Assembly: GCA_020634335.1 (NCBI GenBank)
Contig: JACKBY010000009.1
Span: 62,001 to 126,000, forward strand
Source of the DNA: Promineifilum sp.
GTDB taxonomy: Bacteria > Chloroflexota > Anaerolineae > Promineifilales > Promineifilaceae
DNA length: 64,000 nucleotides
Direction of reading: 5' to 3'
Position 1 is the stretch's first letter. The number at the start of each line of letters is the position of its first letter. Below, in pieces: positions 37,735-46,910 of this stretch. The translations under genes were made by a program, and so were the position numbers. The notes beneath the pieces are model-generated. The model had not been told where the DNA came from, ran no database searches, and worked only from the letters and a program-made list of their open reading frames with translations.

Positions 37735-39076
37735 GCCGCCGGCCGGCCGGCGCGATGACGGCGGCATTGGTAAGCCCGACTGCCCCCACTGCGGCGGGCT
37801 GGGCTACGTCGTGCCCGCGTTGGGGCCGGATGATCCCGGCTTCGGCCGCGCCGTCGTCTGCGTCTGCCGCGCCGCCGACCAGGAAAAGGCCCGCCTCGAC
37901 AGCCTGATGAAGGTGAGCCAGATCGGCGCGCTGGCCGATTGCACCTTCGAAACATTCCTGCCCGAAGGCCACGGGCTGACGCAAGCCCGGCAGCGCAATC
38001 TGCGCCAGGCTTATGAACGGGCGCTCGACTACGCGCGCGCCCCCCAGGGCTGGCTGATCCTGAAAGGCGGCTACGGCTGTGGCAAGACCCACCTGGCGGC
38101 GGCCATCGCCAACTCCCGACTGGCGGCGGGGCGGCCTGTGCTGTTCGTCAACACCCCCGACCTGCTCGACCATCTGCGGGCCACGTTCAATCCCGAATCG
38201 ACCGTCAGCTACGATGAGCGCTTCGACCAGGTGCGCAACAGCCCGCTGCTCATCCTCGATGATCTGGGCACACAGAGCAACAGCGAGTGGGCGCAGGAGA
38301 AGCTCTATCAGATTCTCAACTTCCGCTACAACGCCAAGCTACCCACGGTCATCACCACCAACCTCGACCTGGAATCCATTGAGATTCGGATGCGGTCCCG
38401 CATGGTCGACCCCAGCCTGTCACAGATTATCCACATCGCCGCCCCCGACTTCCGCCGCGCCGGTGTGGGCGACGAGCAGTCGGACCTGTCGACGCTGAAC
38501 CTCCATGGCGACAAGACGTTCGAGACATTCGATTCGCGCGACAACGAACTGCCGCGCGCACAGGCCGACAATCTGCACCGGGCGCTGCAACTGGCCGTGG
38601 CCTTTGCCGAACACCCGGCCGACTGGCTCGTATTCAACAGTGTGGCCTATGGCAACGGCAAAACCCACCTGGCGGCGGCCATCGCCAATTACGTCGCCGA
38701 CAGCGGCGAGCCAGTGCTGTTCGTTGTCGTGCCCGATTTGCTGGATCATTTGCGTGCCTCGTTTAACCCCAGCAGCCAGAGCCGGCTGGACAAGCGCTTC
38801 GACGAGGTGAAGTCCGCCGCGCTGCTGGTGCTCGACGACCTGGGCACAGAGAGCGCCACCGCCTGGGCGCGCGAGAAGCTCTATCAGCTCTTCAACCACC
38901 GCTACAACGCTCGCCTGCCCACCGTCATCACCACCGCCGTGCCCATCGAGCAGATCGACCCGCGCCTGGCCTCGCGCATGCTCGACGGCATCCGCTGCAC
39001 CTTCTTCGTGCTCGAAGCGCCCAGCTATCGCGGCAAGGGAACACGGCCGCGGCGGACGGGTGGCCGGCGATCATAG
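37655..39076 (+). CDS. DnaC/DnaI-like helicase loader with two tandem AAA+ modules
   Basis: The 473-residue protein has an N-terminal cysteine cluster (C43, C46, C69, C71), as in DnaI. Module one has Walker A GGYGCGKTH (138-146), Walker B LLILDDLG (198-205) and arginine-rich RMRSRM (245-250). Module two has AYGNGKTH (331-338), LLVLDDLG (390-397) and LASRM (438-442). Module two lacks the first glycine of Walker A. Shared phrases (DLLDHLRA-FNP, KLPTVITT/RLPTVITT) show duplication. The ATG at 37655 has GGAAGG upstream and overlaps the DnaD-like gene by 80 nt. Predicted role: loading DnaB. Confidence 0.88.
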   Translation: MRSTREILNAAYNGKSRPNMTTSSAAEPPAGRRDDGGIGKPDCPHCGGLGYVVPALGPDDPGFGRAVVCVCRAADQEKARLDSLMKVSQIGALADCTFETFLPEGHGLTQARQRNLRQAYERALDYARAPQGWLILKGGYGCGKTHLAAAIANSRLAAGRPVLFVNTPDLLDHLRATFNPESTVSYDERFDQVRNSPLLILDDLGTQSNSEWAQEKLYQILNFRYNAKLPTVITTNLDLESIEIRMRSRMVDPSLSQIIHIAAPDFRRAGVGDEQSDLSTLNLHGDKTFETFDSRDNELPRAQADNLHRALQLAVAFAEHPADWLVFNSVAYGNGKTHLAAAIANYVADSGEPVLFVVVPDLLDHLRASFNPSSQSRLDKRFDEVKSAALLVLDDLGTESATAWAREKLYQLFNHRYNARLPTVITTAVPIEQIDPRLASRMLDGIRCTFFVLEAPSYRGKGTRPRRTGGRRS

Positions 39077-39244
39077 ATGCTGGAACCCCGGTCTCTTCCG
39101 GGAATGCTGTCGTCGATTTTTATAGGCTGCAAAATTCCACGCAACGGTGGGACAGGTTCGCATTGCGCCGTGTGCGCCTCAACAGTATCTCCCGTGGCGG
39201 CTAGCCTTGTCGTTCATCACCCTCGATCATCCACCTCTCGCACC
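39077..39244. other. Spacer between convergent genes
   Basis: I see no gene or strong hairpin in these 168 nt, which separate the end of the loader gene from the end of the ABC ATPase gene. Confidence 0.5.
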
Positions 39245-40000
39245 TCATTGCAGCATCTTCTCCTCATACACCAATTCCCCCCGCAAAAACGCCTCCGCCT
39301 GCGGCGTGGCCGGCGCGGTGAAGAACGTCGCCGCGTCCGCTTCCTCCACCAGCCGGCCGTTCAGCAAGAAAGCCACCCGGTCGGCCACCCGCCGTGCCTG
39401 AAAGATGTCGTGGGTCACCCAGACGATAGTCATCCCTGTGGCGGCGGGATCGTCACGGCGACGGGCCTCGGCCACCAGCCGCTCGATGAGGCCGATGTTG
39501 TACGGATCCAGGTTGGCCGACGGCTCATCGAGCAGCAGCACGTCCGGCTGCAAGACCAGGGCGCGGGCCAGCGCCACCCGTTGCGCCTCGCCGGCCGAAA
39601 GCCTGGGAGCGGACTGCCCGGCCAGGTGGGCCAGCCCCAGCCGGTCGAGCCAGGCGTCACGCTCGGCCGCGGCCAGCTTCTTTCCCCGTAGCCGCAAGCC
39701 ATAGGTCAAATTGGCGACCACGCTCCGATGAAGCAGCGCCGGGCGCTGGAATACGGTCGTCACCCGTCGTCGCTGCTCAAGCGGCCATTCGTCCGCAACC
39801 GCCCGCCCATCGAAAGTCAACGTGCCGCCGCTCGGCCGCTCCAGGAAATTGAGCAGCCGCAGCAAGGTACTCTTGCCCGCCCCGCTCGGCCCCAGCACCG
39901 CCAGCGCCTCGCCACGGCCGATCTCCAGCCGGTCGATGTCCAGCACACGACGGCCATTGTAGGTTTGTTGCAGGTCGGTCAGATAGTAGATAGAAGACAT
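39245..40000 (-). CDS. ABC transporter ATPase, tungstate/molybdate type
   Basis: The 251-residue ATPase has Walker A GPSGAGKST (37-45), Q-loop VFQRPALLHRSV, signature LSAGEAQRVALARAL, Walker B VLLLDEPSANLDP and H-loop WVTHDIFQARR. The wording (FQRPALLHRSVVANLTYGLRLRG, SANLDPYNI) is like TupC/WtpC-type tungstate importers. The permease gene lies 108 nt upstream on the same strand. No binding-protein gene is present in the window. Confidence 0.87.
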   Translation of the reverse strand: MSSIYYLTDLQQTYNGRRVLDIDRLEIGRGEALAVLGPSGAGKSTLLRLLNFLERPSGGTLTFDGRAVADEWPLEQRRRVTTVFQRPALLHRSVVANLTYGLRLRGKKLAAAERDAWLDRLGLAHLAGQSAPRLSAGEAQRVALARALVLQPDVLLLDEPSANLDPYNIGLIERLVAEARRRDDPAATGMTIVWVTHDIFQARRVADRVAFLLNGRLVEEADAATFFTAPATPQAEAFLRGELVYEEKMLQ

Positions 40001-40047
40001 AGTGGGCAGTGACCAGTAAGTCAGTAACTCAGTGGGTTAGTAGGTCG

Positions 40048-40100
40048 CAATCGCTGTCGCAATAGCAATCGCAATCGGTTTTCGAAAGCGATAGCGATTG
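40048..40100. repeat. Low-complexity GCAATCG repeats with inverted ends
   Basis: GCAATCG-like hexamers recur from 40046 to 40077. CAATCGCT (40048-40055) is complementary to AGCGATTG (40093-40100). The spacer between permease and ATPase holds nothing else. Confidence 0.55.
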
Positions 40101-40108
40101 GGAATTCG

Positions 40109-40798
40109 TCACTCGTCACTCAACCGATGAAATAAATAATTGGCGGCGAAAGCCAGGCCTAGCAAAATGATGCCCAGCGCCAGCGCCAGGGCGAAGTTCC
40201 CGCGGCGGGTTTCCAGAACGATGGCTGTTGTCAGGACGCGCGTCTGTCCCTCGATGTTACCACCCACCAGCATCACCGCGCCGACTTCGGAGATGATGCC
40301 GCCAAAGGCGGCAATGACCGCCGCCAACACGCCCAATCGCGCTTCCAGCATCATTGTCCACGCCAGTTGTGCCCGTGTGGCTCCCAGCGAGCGCACTTGC
40401 AGCTTGACAGTCGGGTCAATGCTGCGCAGCGCCGTCAGTGTCAGGCCGACGATGAGCGGCAGAGCAATAATCGTTTGGGCGACGATCATCGCCGTCGGCG
40501 TAAAGAGCCATTCCAGCCCGCCCAACGGCCCCCGATTCGACAGCAGCAGATAGACGAACAGGCCGACAACCACCGGCGGCAGACCCATGCCGGTGTAGAT
40601 GATTGGCAACACACAACCACCCGCCGGAATCCGGTTGCGCAGCCCCAGGGCAGCCCCTAGCGGCAGGCCGATGAGCGTCGCCAGCAAGAGTGCCCCGCCC
40701 GTCACCCGCAGCGTCAGACCGACAACCTCCAGCAGCGCCGGGTCGAAGCCGGTTATCAGGCGCAAGGCTTCGCGGAGACCATCGATCAGGGTTTCCAT
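40109..40798 (-). CDS. ABC transporter permease, tungstate (TupB-like) type
   Basis: The 229-residue protein has five to six membrane helices and the cytoplasmic EAA-type loop SLGATRAQLAWTMMLEARLGVLAAV. The sequences LPPVVVGLFVYLLLS and GGNIEGQTRVLTTAIVLETRRGNF are close to TupB-type permeases. It pairs with the ATPase at 39245 to import an oxyanion. The cognate binding protein must be encoded elsewhere. Confidence 0.87.
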   Translation of the reverse strand: METLIDGLREALRLITGFDPALLEVVGLTLRVTGGALLLATLIGLPLGAALGLRNRIPAGGCVLPIIYTGMGLPPVVVGLFVYLLLSNRGPLGGLEWLFTPTAMIVAQTIIALPLIVGLTLTALRSIDPTVKLQVRSLGATRAQLAWTMMLEARLGVLAAVIAAFGGIISEVGAVMLVGGNIEGQTRVLTTAIVLETRRGNFALALALGIILLGLAFAANYLFHRLSDE

Positions 40799-40909
40799 CT
40801 CAGGGCTGTCCCTCGTCTTCCTGCCGGTCGTTATGAATTCGGATCATAGCGCAACGAGAATAATATCCTGGCAGAAGAGAGTGGCATTGAGGAAGCAGCG
40901 CGGGGAGCG

Positions 40910-42745
40910 CTAAGACTGGATGACTTGCATCACGAAAAGCGCGATAGGGACGTCCGGCGCGCGAACGATTAGCGACTCCCCTTCGAGTTGCCGAAAGCAG
41001 ATCACGTCGTCGCCGGCCCAACAGGCGCTGCCGTCCGGCTGCGTTTCTGCCTCCGTCTGCCACAGCGCGGCCGGATAATCGGGATAGACTTCGGCGAATT
41101 CGAGCGCGTCCTCCGGCGTGTCCCACACCAGCCGCAGGGCCATGACCATCTCGTCCGTCGCCTCGTTCCAGTAGACAGCATACCGGTCGCCGCCCCAGCC
41201 CGTGGCCGCCCGGTTGACCGTGGCGCTGGGCAATTGCTGGGCCAGGTATTGGCGCAGGTAGAATTCGCCCAGAATATCCCCATCGAGCAGCATCCAGCCC
41301 GTGCCCAGCGTGTCGTCCAGCGGTGGCAGTGTCACAACTTGCGGCGCGTCCCCGGCGCGATAGCGGTCGGGATGCAAGATTTGCTCCGTGGAGCGCGGCG
41401 GGTCGGCCCACGCGGCGTCGATGGCTGCGAACCCATTCTCGCGGTACAGGTCAATGACGAATTCCACCCCGTCGGTATAAGGGAATGCCAGATCGTTGAT
41501 CAGCACCGGAGGAAATTCACTCAAATAGTCACTATCCGCCTGTTCGGGATCGTTGAGGATAGCCTCCACCTCGACATCGCTGAAATAATCGCTCTCAAAC
41601 AAGTAGAGATATTGCACCAGTTCGGCCTCGCCCTCGGCCAGCGCGCGCACGGCCGCCCGCGCCTCGGAATCGAGCGAGTCGTCGCTGAGGGCGTCGAGGT
41701 CATAGTATTGGTCTTGCAGGGCATGGACAAACTCGTGGGCGTGGGTCCATTGGGCGGCCGGGTCGAGCAGCGCCCCATCATTAACCACAACGAATTCGGC
41801 CGTGTCCGGATCGTAGTAGCCCAGGATTCCCTCGCTCTGCAGCGTCACCTGCGCCGTATAGAGGTCATAGTCGCGTCCCAGAAAATCGAACGCACTCAAC
41901 GCCAGCACCTCGGCCCGCGACTCGTCGGGCGTCGTCTCCGACGCGGTTTCGCGGGTGATGCGCTCGCGCAGCTCATCGCGGCTGAGCACAACAGGCACAA
42001 CCGGTTCCAGCGGTTCCAGGCCGCGCAATTCGCTGACGTTGGCCTCGACCTCGGCGCGGATGGCGGCGTTGCGGGCCTCGGTGTCGGCCAGGGTGACCAC
42101 GACCGAGTGCGGCTCGCTGCGGACGTCGTTGAGATTCACCGCCGTTACAGTGAACACCACCTCGCCTTCTTCGGCCGGGGCCGGCCAGTCCACCGTGCGC
42201 GCGTATAGCCTTTCGCCGTCCAGGGTGTAGGTCGTATAGCGTCGCCCGTTGACGTCCAGCGTCAGGCTCGACAGCCCGGCGGCGTCGCTGGCGACGAGCA
42301 CGATCTCGACCGGCGTCGAGATGGGCAGCGTGGCCGCTTCGGCCGGGGTAACGATGCGCGCCACCGGCGGCAGCGATTGCTGCTCCCCTTCCAGAGTTGC
42401 CAGGGCGCCGGCCAATTCATCCACGTCGCTGGTGAGGGTGGCGACCCGGGTGGTCAACTCGTCAACCGTCTGCTGGCTCTCCACCAGTTGGCCTTCGAGC
42501 AAGCGGGTATCGCCCTCGGCCGCGGCCACATCGGCCGACAGAGCGTCGCGCGTGGCAACCGCGCCCGACAGCTCCAGTTCCAGACTGGCCTGCGCAGAGC
42601 GCAGCGTCTCATTGTCGGCCGAGAGATCGCGCAGGTTATCGCGGAAACGCAACTCGGCCTGGAATAAAAACACAAAGCCGGCAGCCACAACCATCAGCAG
42701 CATGATCAGGATTAGGACGGTGGCCGTCGATGGGGATGATTTCAT
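40910..42745 (-). CDS. Membrane-anchored surface protein with coiled coil and HExxH metallopeptidase-like site
   Basis: The 611-residue protein has one N-terminal membrane helix (VLILIMLLMVVAAGFVFLF) and a coiled coil (about 30-130). A beta-rich domain follows, then a domain with H337-E-F-V-H341 (THAHEFVHALQDQYY) and downstream acidic residues in LAEGEAELVQYL, a likely zinc site. The C-terminal part is not recognisable. Like 33004-34818 it is an extracellular HExxH protein, but the two do not resemble each other beyond that motif. The substrate is unknown. Confidence 0.75.
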   Translation of the reverse strand: MKSSPSTATVLILIMLLMVVAAGFVFLFQAELRFRDNLRDLSADNETLRSAQASLELELSGAVATRDALSADVAAAEGDTRLLEGQLVESQQTVDELTTRVATLTSDVDELAGALATLEGEQQSLPPVARIVTPAEAATLPISTPVEIVLVASDAAGLSSLTLDVNGRRYTTYTLDGERLYARTVDWPAPAEEGEVVFTVTAVNLNDVRSEPHSVVVTLADTEARNAAIRAEVEANVSELRGLEPLEPVVPVVLSRDELRERITRETASETTPDESRAEVLALSAFDFLGRDYDLYTAQVTLQSEGILGYYDPDTAEFVVVNDGALLDPAAQWTHAHEFVHALQDQYYDLDALSDDSLDSEARAAVRALAEGEAELVQYLYLFESDYFSDVEVEAILNDPEQADSDYLSEFPPVLINDLAFPYTDGVEFVIDLYRENGFAAIDAAWADPPRSTEQILHPDRYRAGDAPQVVTLPPLDDTLGTGWMLLDGDILGEFYLRQYLAQQLPSATVNRAATGWGGDRYAVYWNEATDEMVMALRLVWDTPEDALEFAEVYPDYPAALWQTEAETQPDGSACWAGDDVICFRQLEGESLIVRAPDVPIALFVMQVIQS

Positions 42746-43132
42746 ACCGTTTCCTCAATGCGCAACGCGCACGGAGATGCTACCTGAGGTAAAGGTATTT
42801 AGCAAAGGTATCACGGCCGCGGAGACAGGGCTTTTCAGTAATTGATGGCTGCTCAACCCAGTGACCACGGTTCCAGCGCAGGCCCCTATGGTGGTCGTCA
42901 GAGTCGTACGGGCGGGATACCCGGTGAACAAGGGCTTAGGTGATCGGAGAAGGTTCATCGCCGGTTGTCTTGCCCATATGAGAAGGTCATTCCAGCCCGG
43001 CGATAAGAGCCATGTCGCGCCGAAGCACTCCACTGGCTGCCCAACGGCCGTCAACCATCAAAGTGATAGATTTTGACAGCGATCCGGCGTTATAGTCCCG
43101 AATCGATAGCCCCCGAAATCGGTTATAGCTAT
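42746..43132. other. Divergent control region
   Basis: The spacer of about 390 nt between the divergent surface-protein and HMG-CoA reductase genes holds no gene I can support. TTGACA occurs at 43073-43078, but no matching -10 box sits at normal spacing. Confidence 0.4.
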
Positions 43133-44440
43133 ATGGATATGATGCGTATGGAAATGATGACGGAGATGGATGTGAGGACGTCGCGCTTGCCCGGCTTCTA
43201 TAAGCTGGAGCTGGCCGAGCGAGTGGCTGTGGTGGCCGAGTGGGCCGGACTGAGCGAGCAGGAAGCGGCCGTGCTGGCCGGCGGCGGTCTTTCCCCTTCC
43301 CAGGCCGATTTGATGATCGAGAACGCGCTGGGAACCTATGCCTTGCCGCTGGGCGTGGCCGCCAACTTTCTGGTCAACGACCGTGATTACCTCATTCCCA
43401 TGGCCGTCGAAGAGCCGAGTGTTCTGGCCGCCGTCAGCCACGCCGCCAAGGTCATTCGCGCCGGTGGCGGGTTCACAGCCCAGGCCTCATCGCCGGTGAT
43501 GATCGGCCAGATTCAGGTGCTCGATGTCCCTGACGTGGCCGCCGCAACAGCGACGCTGATGAGCCACCGCCACGAACTGCTGGCGCTGGCCGACTCGTGC
43601 AACCCCAGCATCACGCGGCGGGGCGGCGGGGCGCGCGACATCGAGACGCGATCGTTTCCCGACACGCCCGTCGGCCCCATGCTGGTCGTCCACTTGCTCT
43701 ACGATACGCGCGATGCGATGGGGGCCAATGCTGTCAATACCGCCGTCGAGACCATGGCCCCGCGCGTGTCCGAGCTGACCGGCGGGCGCGTCAACCTGCG
43801 AATTCTGTCTAACCTGACCGACCGGCGCACGGCCACCGCTCGCTGCACGATCCCGGCCGCCGAGCTGGCCCAGCCGGGTATCCCCGGCGCTGAGGTCGTC
43901 CGCTTGGTCGCCGAGGCCAATGCGTTCGCCGTCGCCGATCCCTACCGCGCCGCCACCCACAACAAGGGCATCATGAACGGCATTGATGCCGTGTGCATCG
44001 CCACCGGCAACGACTGGCGGGCCATCGAGGCCGGGGCCCATGCCTACGCCGCCCGCGACGGCCGCTACCGCGCGCTGACCGACTGGCGCGTGGACGACAA
44101 TGGCGACCTGTCCGGCGAGATAACGCTGCCGCTGGCCGTCGGCGTGGTCGGCGGGGCCACGAAAGTGCATCCCACGGCACGGGTGGCCCTGAAGATACTT
44201 GGTGTCGAATCGGCTGGAGAACTGGCCGGGGTAATGGCCTGCGTGGGGTTGGCCCAGAATCTGGCGGCCATCAAGGCCTTGGCGACCCATGGCATCCAGA
44301 AGGGCCACATGCGCCTCCACGCGCGGCAGATCGCGCTGGCGGCGGGCGCGGCCGACGGGCAGGTGCAATCCATCGCCGACCAATTGGTCGCCGAGGGCAA
44401 CATCCGCGTCGAGCGCGCGCGAGAACTGTTAGGAAATTAA
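43133..44440 (+). CDS. mvaA: Class II (degradative-type) HMG-CoA reductase
   Basis: This enzyme interconverts HMG-CoA and mevalonate with NAD(P)H. Class II landmarks are ENALGTY (catalytic Glu), EEPSVLAA, DAMGANAVNTAVE, HNKGIMNGIDAV (catalytic Lys), ATGNDWRA (catalytic Asp) and GHMRLHARQIA (catalytic His). The length is about 435 residues. The start is uncertain: ATGs at 43133 and 43166 are both possible, and 43166 directly follows GGAG. Next to HMG-CoA synthase it most likely works in mevalonate synthesis rather than degradation. Confidence 0.93.
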   Translation: MDMMRMEMMTEMDVRTSRLPGFYKLELAERVAVVAEWAGLSEQEAAVLAGGGLSPSQADLMIENALGTYALPLGVAANFLVNDRDYLIPMAVEEPSVLAAVSHAAKVIRAGGGFTAQASSPVMIGQIQVLDVPDVAAATATLMSHRHELLALADSCNPSITRRGGGARDIETRSFPDTPVGPMLVVHLLYDTRDAMGANAVNTAVETMAPRVSELTGGRVNLRILSNLTDRRTATARCTIPAAELAQPGIPGAEVVRLVAEANAFAVADPYRAATHNKGIMNGIDAVCIATGNDWRAIEAGAHAYAARDGRYRALTDWRVDDNGDLSGEITLPLAVGVVGGATKVHPTARVALKILGVESAGELAGVMACVGLAQNLAAIKALATHGIQKGHMRLHARQIALAAGAADGQVQSIADQLVAEGNIRVERARELLGN

Positions 44441-44500
44441 CGCCGGTCTCTTGACTGGTGACGAAGACACCGGTGAAAAAACCGGCGCTACGAGGAAACA

Positions 44501-45577
44501 ATGACTGATTATGATCCCAAGAACGGGTTGCTGAAGCCCGACCGGCCGGTTGGTATTGTCGGCTACGGCGCTTACGTGCCCCGCTACCGGCTGCCGGCGA
44601 CCGAGATTTCGCGCATGTGGAAAGGCGGCACCGGCGGCACGCCCATCGAGGAGAAGGCGGTCAACGGCCTGGACGAAGACGTGGTCACCATGTCGATTGA
44701 GGCCGCCCGCGACGCCCTCCAGCGGGCGCAGATCGATCCGCAAGAAATTCGCGCCGTGTGGGTGGGCAGCGAGAGCCATCCCTACGCCGTAAAACCCAGC
44801 AGCACCATCGTGGCCGAGGCCATCGGTGCCGTGCCCAACACGCAGGCCGCCGACTGGGAGTTCGCCTGCAAGGCGGGCACCGAGGCGATGCAGGCGGCGA
44901 TGGGCTTCGTCGGCTCCGGCATGGCGAAGTACGCGCTGAGCATTGGCATGGACACGGCCCAGGGACGGCCGGGCGATGCCCTGGAGTACACGGCTGCCGC
45001 CGGCGGCGCGGCCATCCTGATCGGCCCCGGCGAGGAGGCTGTGGCCGTCATCAATGGCTCCTTCTCCTTTGTCACCGACACGCCCGACTTCTGGCGGCGC
45101 GAACACGCCAACTATCCCTCACACGGCGACCGCTTCACCGGCGAGCCGGCCTACTTCAAACACGTCACCGGCGCGGCCGAGCGACTGATGGAGCTGCTCG
45201 GCACGACCTCGGCCGACTACCGCTGGGCCGTCTTCCATCAGCCCAACGTCAAGTTCCCCGAGCGGGCGGCCAAGCTGCTGGGCTTTAGCAAGGAACAGAT
45301 CGCGCCCGGGCTGCTCAGCGGCCGCATCGGCAACACCTACTCCGGCTCGACGATGATCGGCCTGACGGCCATTCTCGACGTGGCCGAGCCGGGCGACCGC
45401 ATCCTGATGGTCAGCTACGGCTCCGGCGCGGGCAGCGACGCCTTCGACATCACCACGACGGAGCGGCTGGCCGAGGTGCGCGGGCTGGCAACCAGCACCG
45501 AGTCCTACATCGCCCGGCGCACGCCCATCGACTATGCCACCTATACGCGCTACCGCGAAAAACTGAAGATGAATTAG
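44501..45577 (+). CDS. Archaeal-type hydroxymethylglutaryl-CoA synthase
   Basis: The 358-residue thiolase-fold enzyme condenses acetyl-CoA with acetoacetyl-CoA. It begins VGIVGYGAYVPRYRL and has the catalytic cysteine C123 in WEFACKAGTEA and the histidine H246 in VFHQPN. The compact length and wording match the archaeal HMGS class, which forms a complex with thiolase and DUF35. The other two complex members are encoded downstream. It lies 60 nt after the reductase. Confidence 0.92.
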   Translation: MTDYDPKNGLLKPDRPVGIVGYGAYVPRYRLPATEISRMWKGGTGGTPIEEKAVNGLDEDVVTMSIEAARDALQRAQIDPQEIRAVWVGSESHPYAVKPSSTIVAEAIGAVPNTQAADWEFACKAGTEAMQAAMGFVGSGMAKYALSIGMDTAQGRPGDALEYTAAAGGAAILIGPGEEAVAVINGSFSFVTDTPDFWRREHANYPSHGDRFTGEPAYFKHVTGAAERLMELLGTTSADYRWAVFHQPNVKFPERAAKLLGFSKEQIAPGLLSGRIGNTYSGSTMIGLTAILDVAEPGDRILMVSYGSGAGSDAFDITTTERLAEVRGLATSTESYIARRTPIDYATYTRYREKLKMN

Positions 45578-45588
45578 TTTCCAGTAGT

Positions 45589-45624
45589 CAGTGGACAGTG
45601 ATCAGCACTGATCACTGTCCACTG
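45589..45624. repeat. Perfect 17-bp-arm inverted repeat
   Basis: CAGTGGACAGTGATCAG (45589-45605) and CTGATCACTGTCCACTG (45608-45624) are separated by only CA. It fills the HMG-CoA synthase/thiolase spacer. A related direct-repeat stretch (GTGGGCAGTGACCAGT) is near 40003. Confidence 0.85.
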
Positions 45625-45637
45625 CCCACCGACCATT

Positions 45638-46795
45638 ATGACAAACGTATCAATCATTGGCATCGGCCAAACCGACGTGCGCGAGCACTGGGACACGTCC
45701 ATCCGCCATCTGGCGTGGTACGCCATCGAGGCGGCCATGGACGACGCCCACCATAATCAAATCGACGCCATCTACGTGGGCAACATGCTTGCCGGGCAAC
45801 TGAGCAACCAGAACCACCTGGGGGCGCTCGTGGCCGACTTCGCCGGGTTGCGCGGCACCGAAGCCCTGACGGTGGAAGCCGCCGACGCTTCCGGCGGCGC
45901 GGCATTGCGGCAGGCCGTTCTGGCCGTCCAGAGCGGTCTGGTCCAGACGGCACTCGTCGTCGGCGTCGAAAAAGTCACCGACGAGTCGGGGGCCACCATC
46001 CCCGCCGCGCTGGCGACGGCGCTGGACGCCGACTACGAGGCTATCCACGGCCAGACGTTAAGCGGCGCAGCCGGCGTGATGATGCGGCGCTATATGCACG
46101 AATATGGCGTGGCGCTGGCCGACTTCGCCGGGTTCAGTGTTAACGCCCACGCCAACGCCGCGGCCAATCCGCGGGCTATGTATCGCAACAAGCTGCGGCC
46201 GGAAGCCTTCGTCAAAGCGCCGATGACCGCCGATCCGGTCAGCCTCTTTGATGAGGCTCCCACCGGCGACGGCGCGGCGGCGGTTCTCGTGACCACGTCC
46301 GAGCGGGCAGCCGACATGGTGGCTCGTCCCGTGCGCATCCTCGCCTCGGCCTTGGCGACCGACACAGTGGCCCTCCACGACCGGCGTGACTTGCTGTGGC
46401 TGGCCGCGGCCGAGCGCAGCGCCCGACGCGCGTATGAGATGGCTGGCCTGTCCCCGACCGACATCGACGTGGCCGAACTCCACGATTCGTTCACCATTCT
46501 GGCGGCGCTGTCGCTGGAGGCCTGTGGCTTCGCGGAGCGGGGGCAAGGTTGGCAATTGGCTCGCGACGGCGAGATCGGTCGCGGCGGCCGCATCCCCATC
46601 AGTACCTTCGGCGGCCTGAAAGCGCGCGGCAACCCGCCGGGGGCGACCGGCCTCTACCAGATCGTCGAGGTGGCCCAGCAGTTGCGCGGCACGGCCGGCG
46701 ATTGCCAGGTGGCCGATGTGCGCGTGGGCTTGGCCCAAAACCTCGGCGGCATGGCCGGCACGGCCGTCACCCACATCCTGCAAGCCGATTCGTGA
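45638..46795 (+). CDS. Thiolase-family protein lacking catalytic Cys and His
   Basis: The 385-residue thiolase-fold protein sits in the place of the acetoacetyl-CoA thiolase of archaeal-type HMGS complexes. Where the nucleophilic cysteine is expected the sequence reads VEAADASGG, with D83. The usual GHP motif reads ARGNPPGATG, with N332. Other family signatures (ALVVGVEKVTD, AELHDSFTI, GGLKARG, LAQNLGGMAG) are intact and the frame is undamaged. It may be a structural partner or may use other chemistry, so I do not call it an acetyl-CoA acetyltransferase. Confidence 0.85.
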   Translation: MTNVSIIGIGQTDVREHWDTSIRHLAWYAIEAAMDDAHHNQIDAIYVGNMLAGQLSNQNHLGALVADFAGLRGTEALTVEAADASGGAALRQAVLAVQSGLVQTALVVGVEKVTDESGATIPAALATALDADYEAIHGQTLSGAAGVMMRRYMHEYGVALADFAGFSVNAHANAAANPRAMYRNKLRPEAFVKAPMTADPVSLFDEAPTGDGAAAVLVTTSERAADMVARPVRILASALATDTVALHDRRDLLWLAAAERSARRAYEMAGLSPTDIDVAELHDSFTILAALSLEACGFAERGQGWQLARDGEIGRGGRIPISTFGGLKARGNPPGATGLYQIVEVAQQLRGTAGDCQVADVRVGLAQNLGGMAGTAVTHILQADS

Positions 46796-46910
46796 GAAGG
46801 AGATCATCCACAGATGACATAGAGGCCGCCGGGGCAAGACTTCTTAGCCCCTGGCGAAATTGGTTCACGCGTTCTTGCACCTGTGGAATCTGTTGATATC
46901 AGGAGGAAGT

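Noticed and set aside
44501..45577. Ketoacyl-ACP synthase III instead of HMG-CoA synthase
   Set aside because: The gene context (HMG-CoA reductase, thiolase homologue, DUF35) and VGIVGYGAYVPRYRL favour archaeal-type HMGS.
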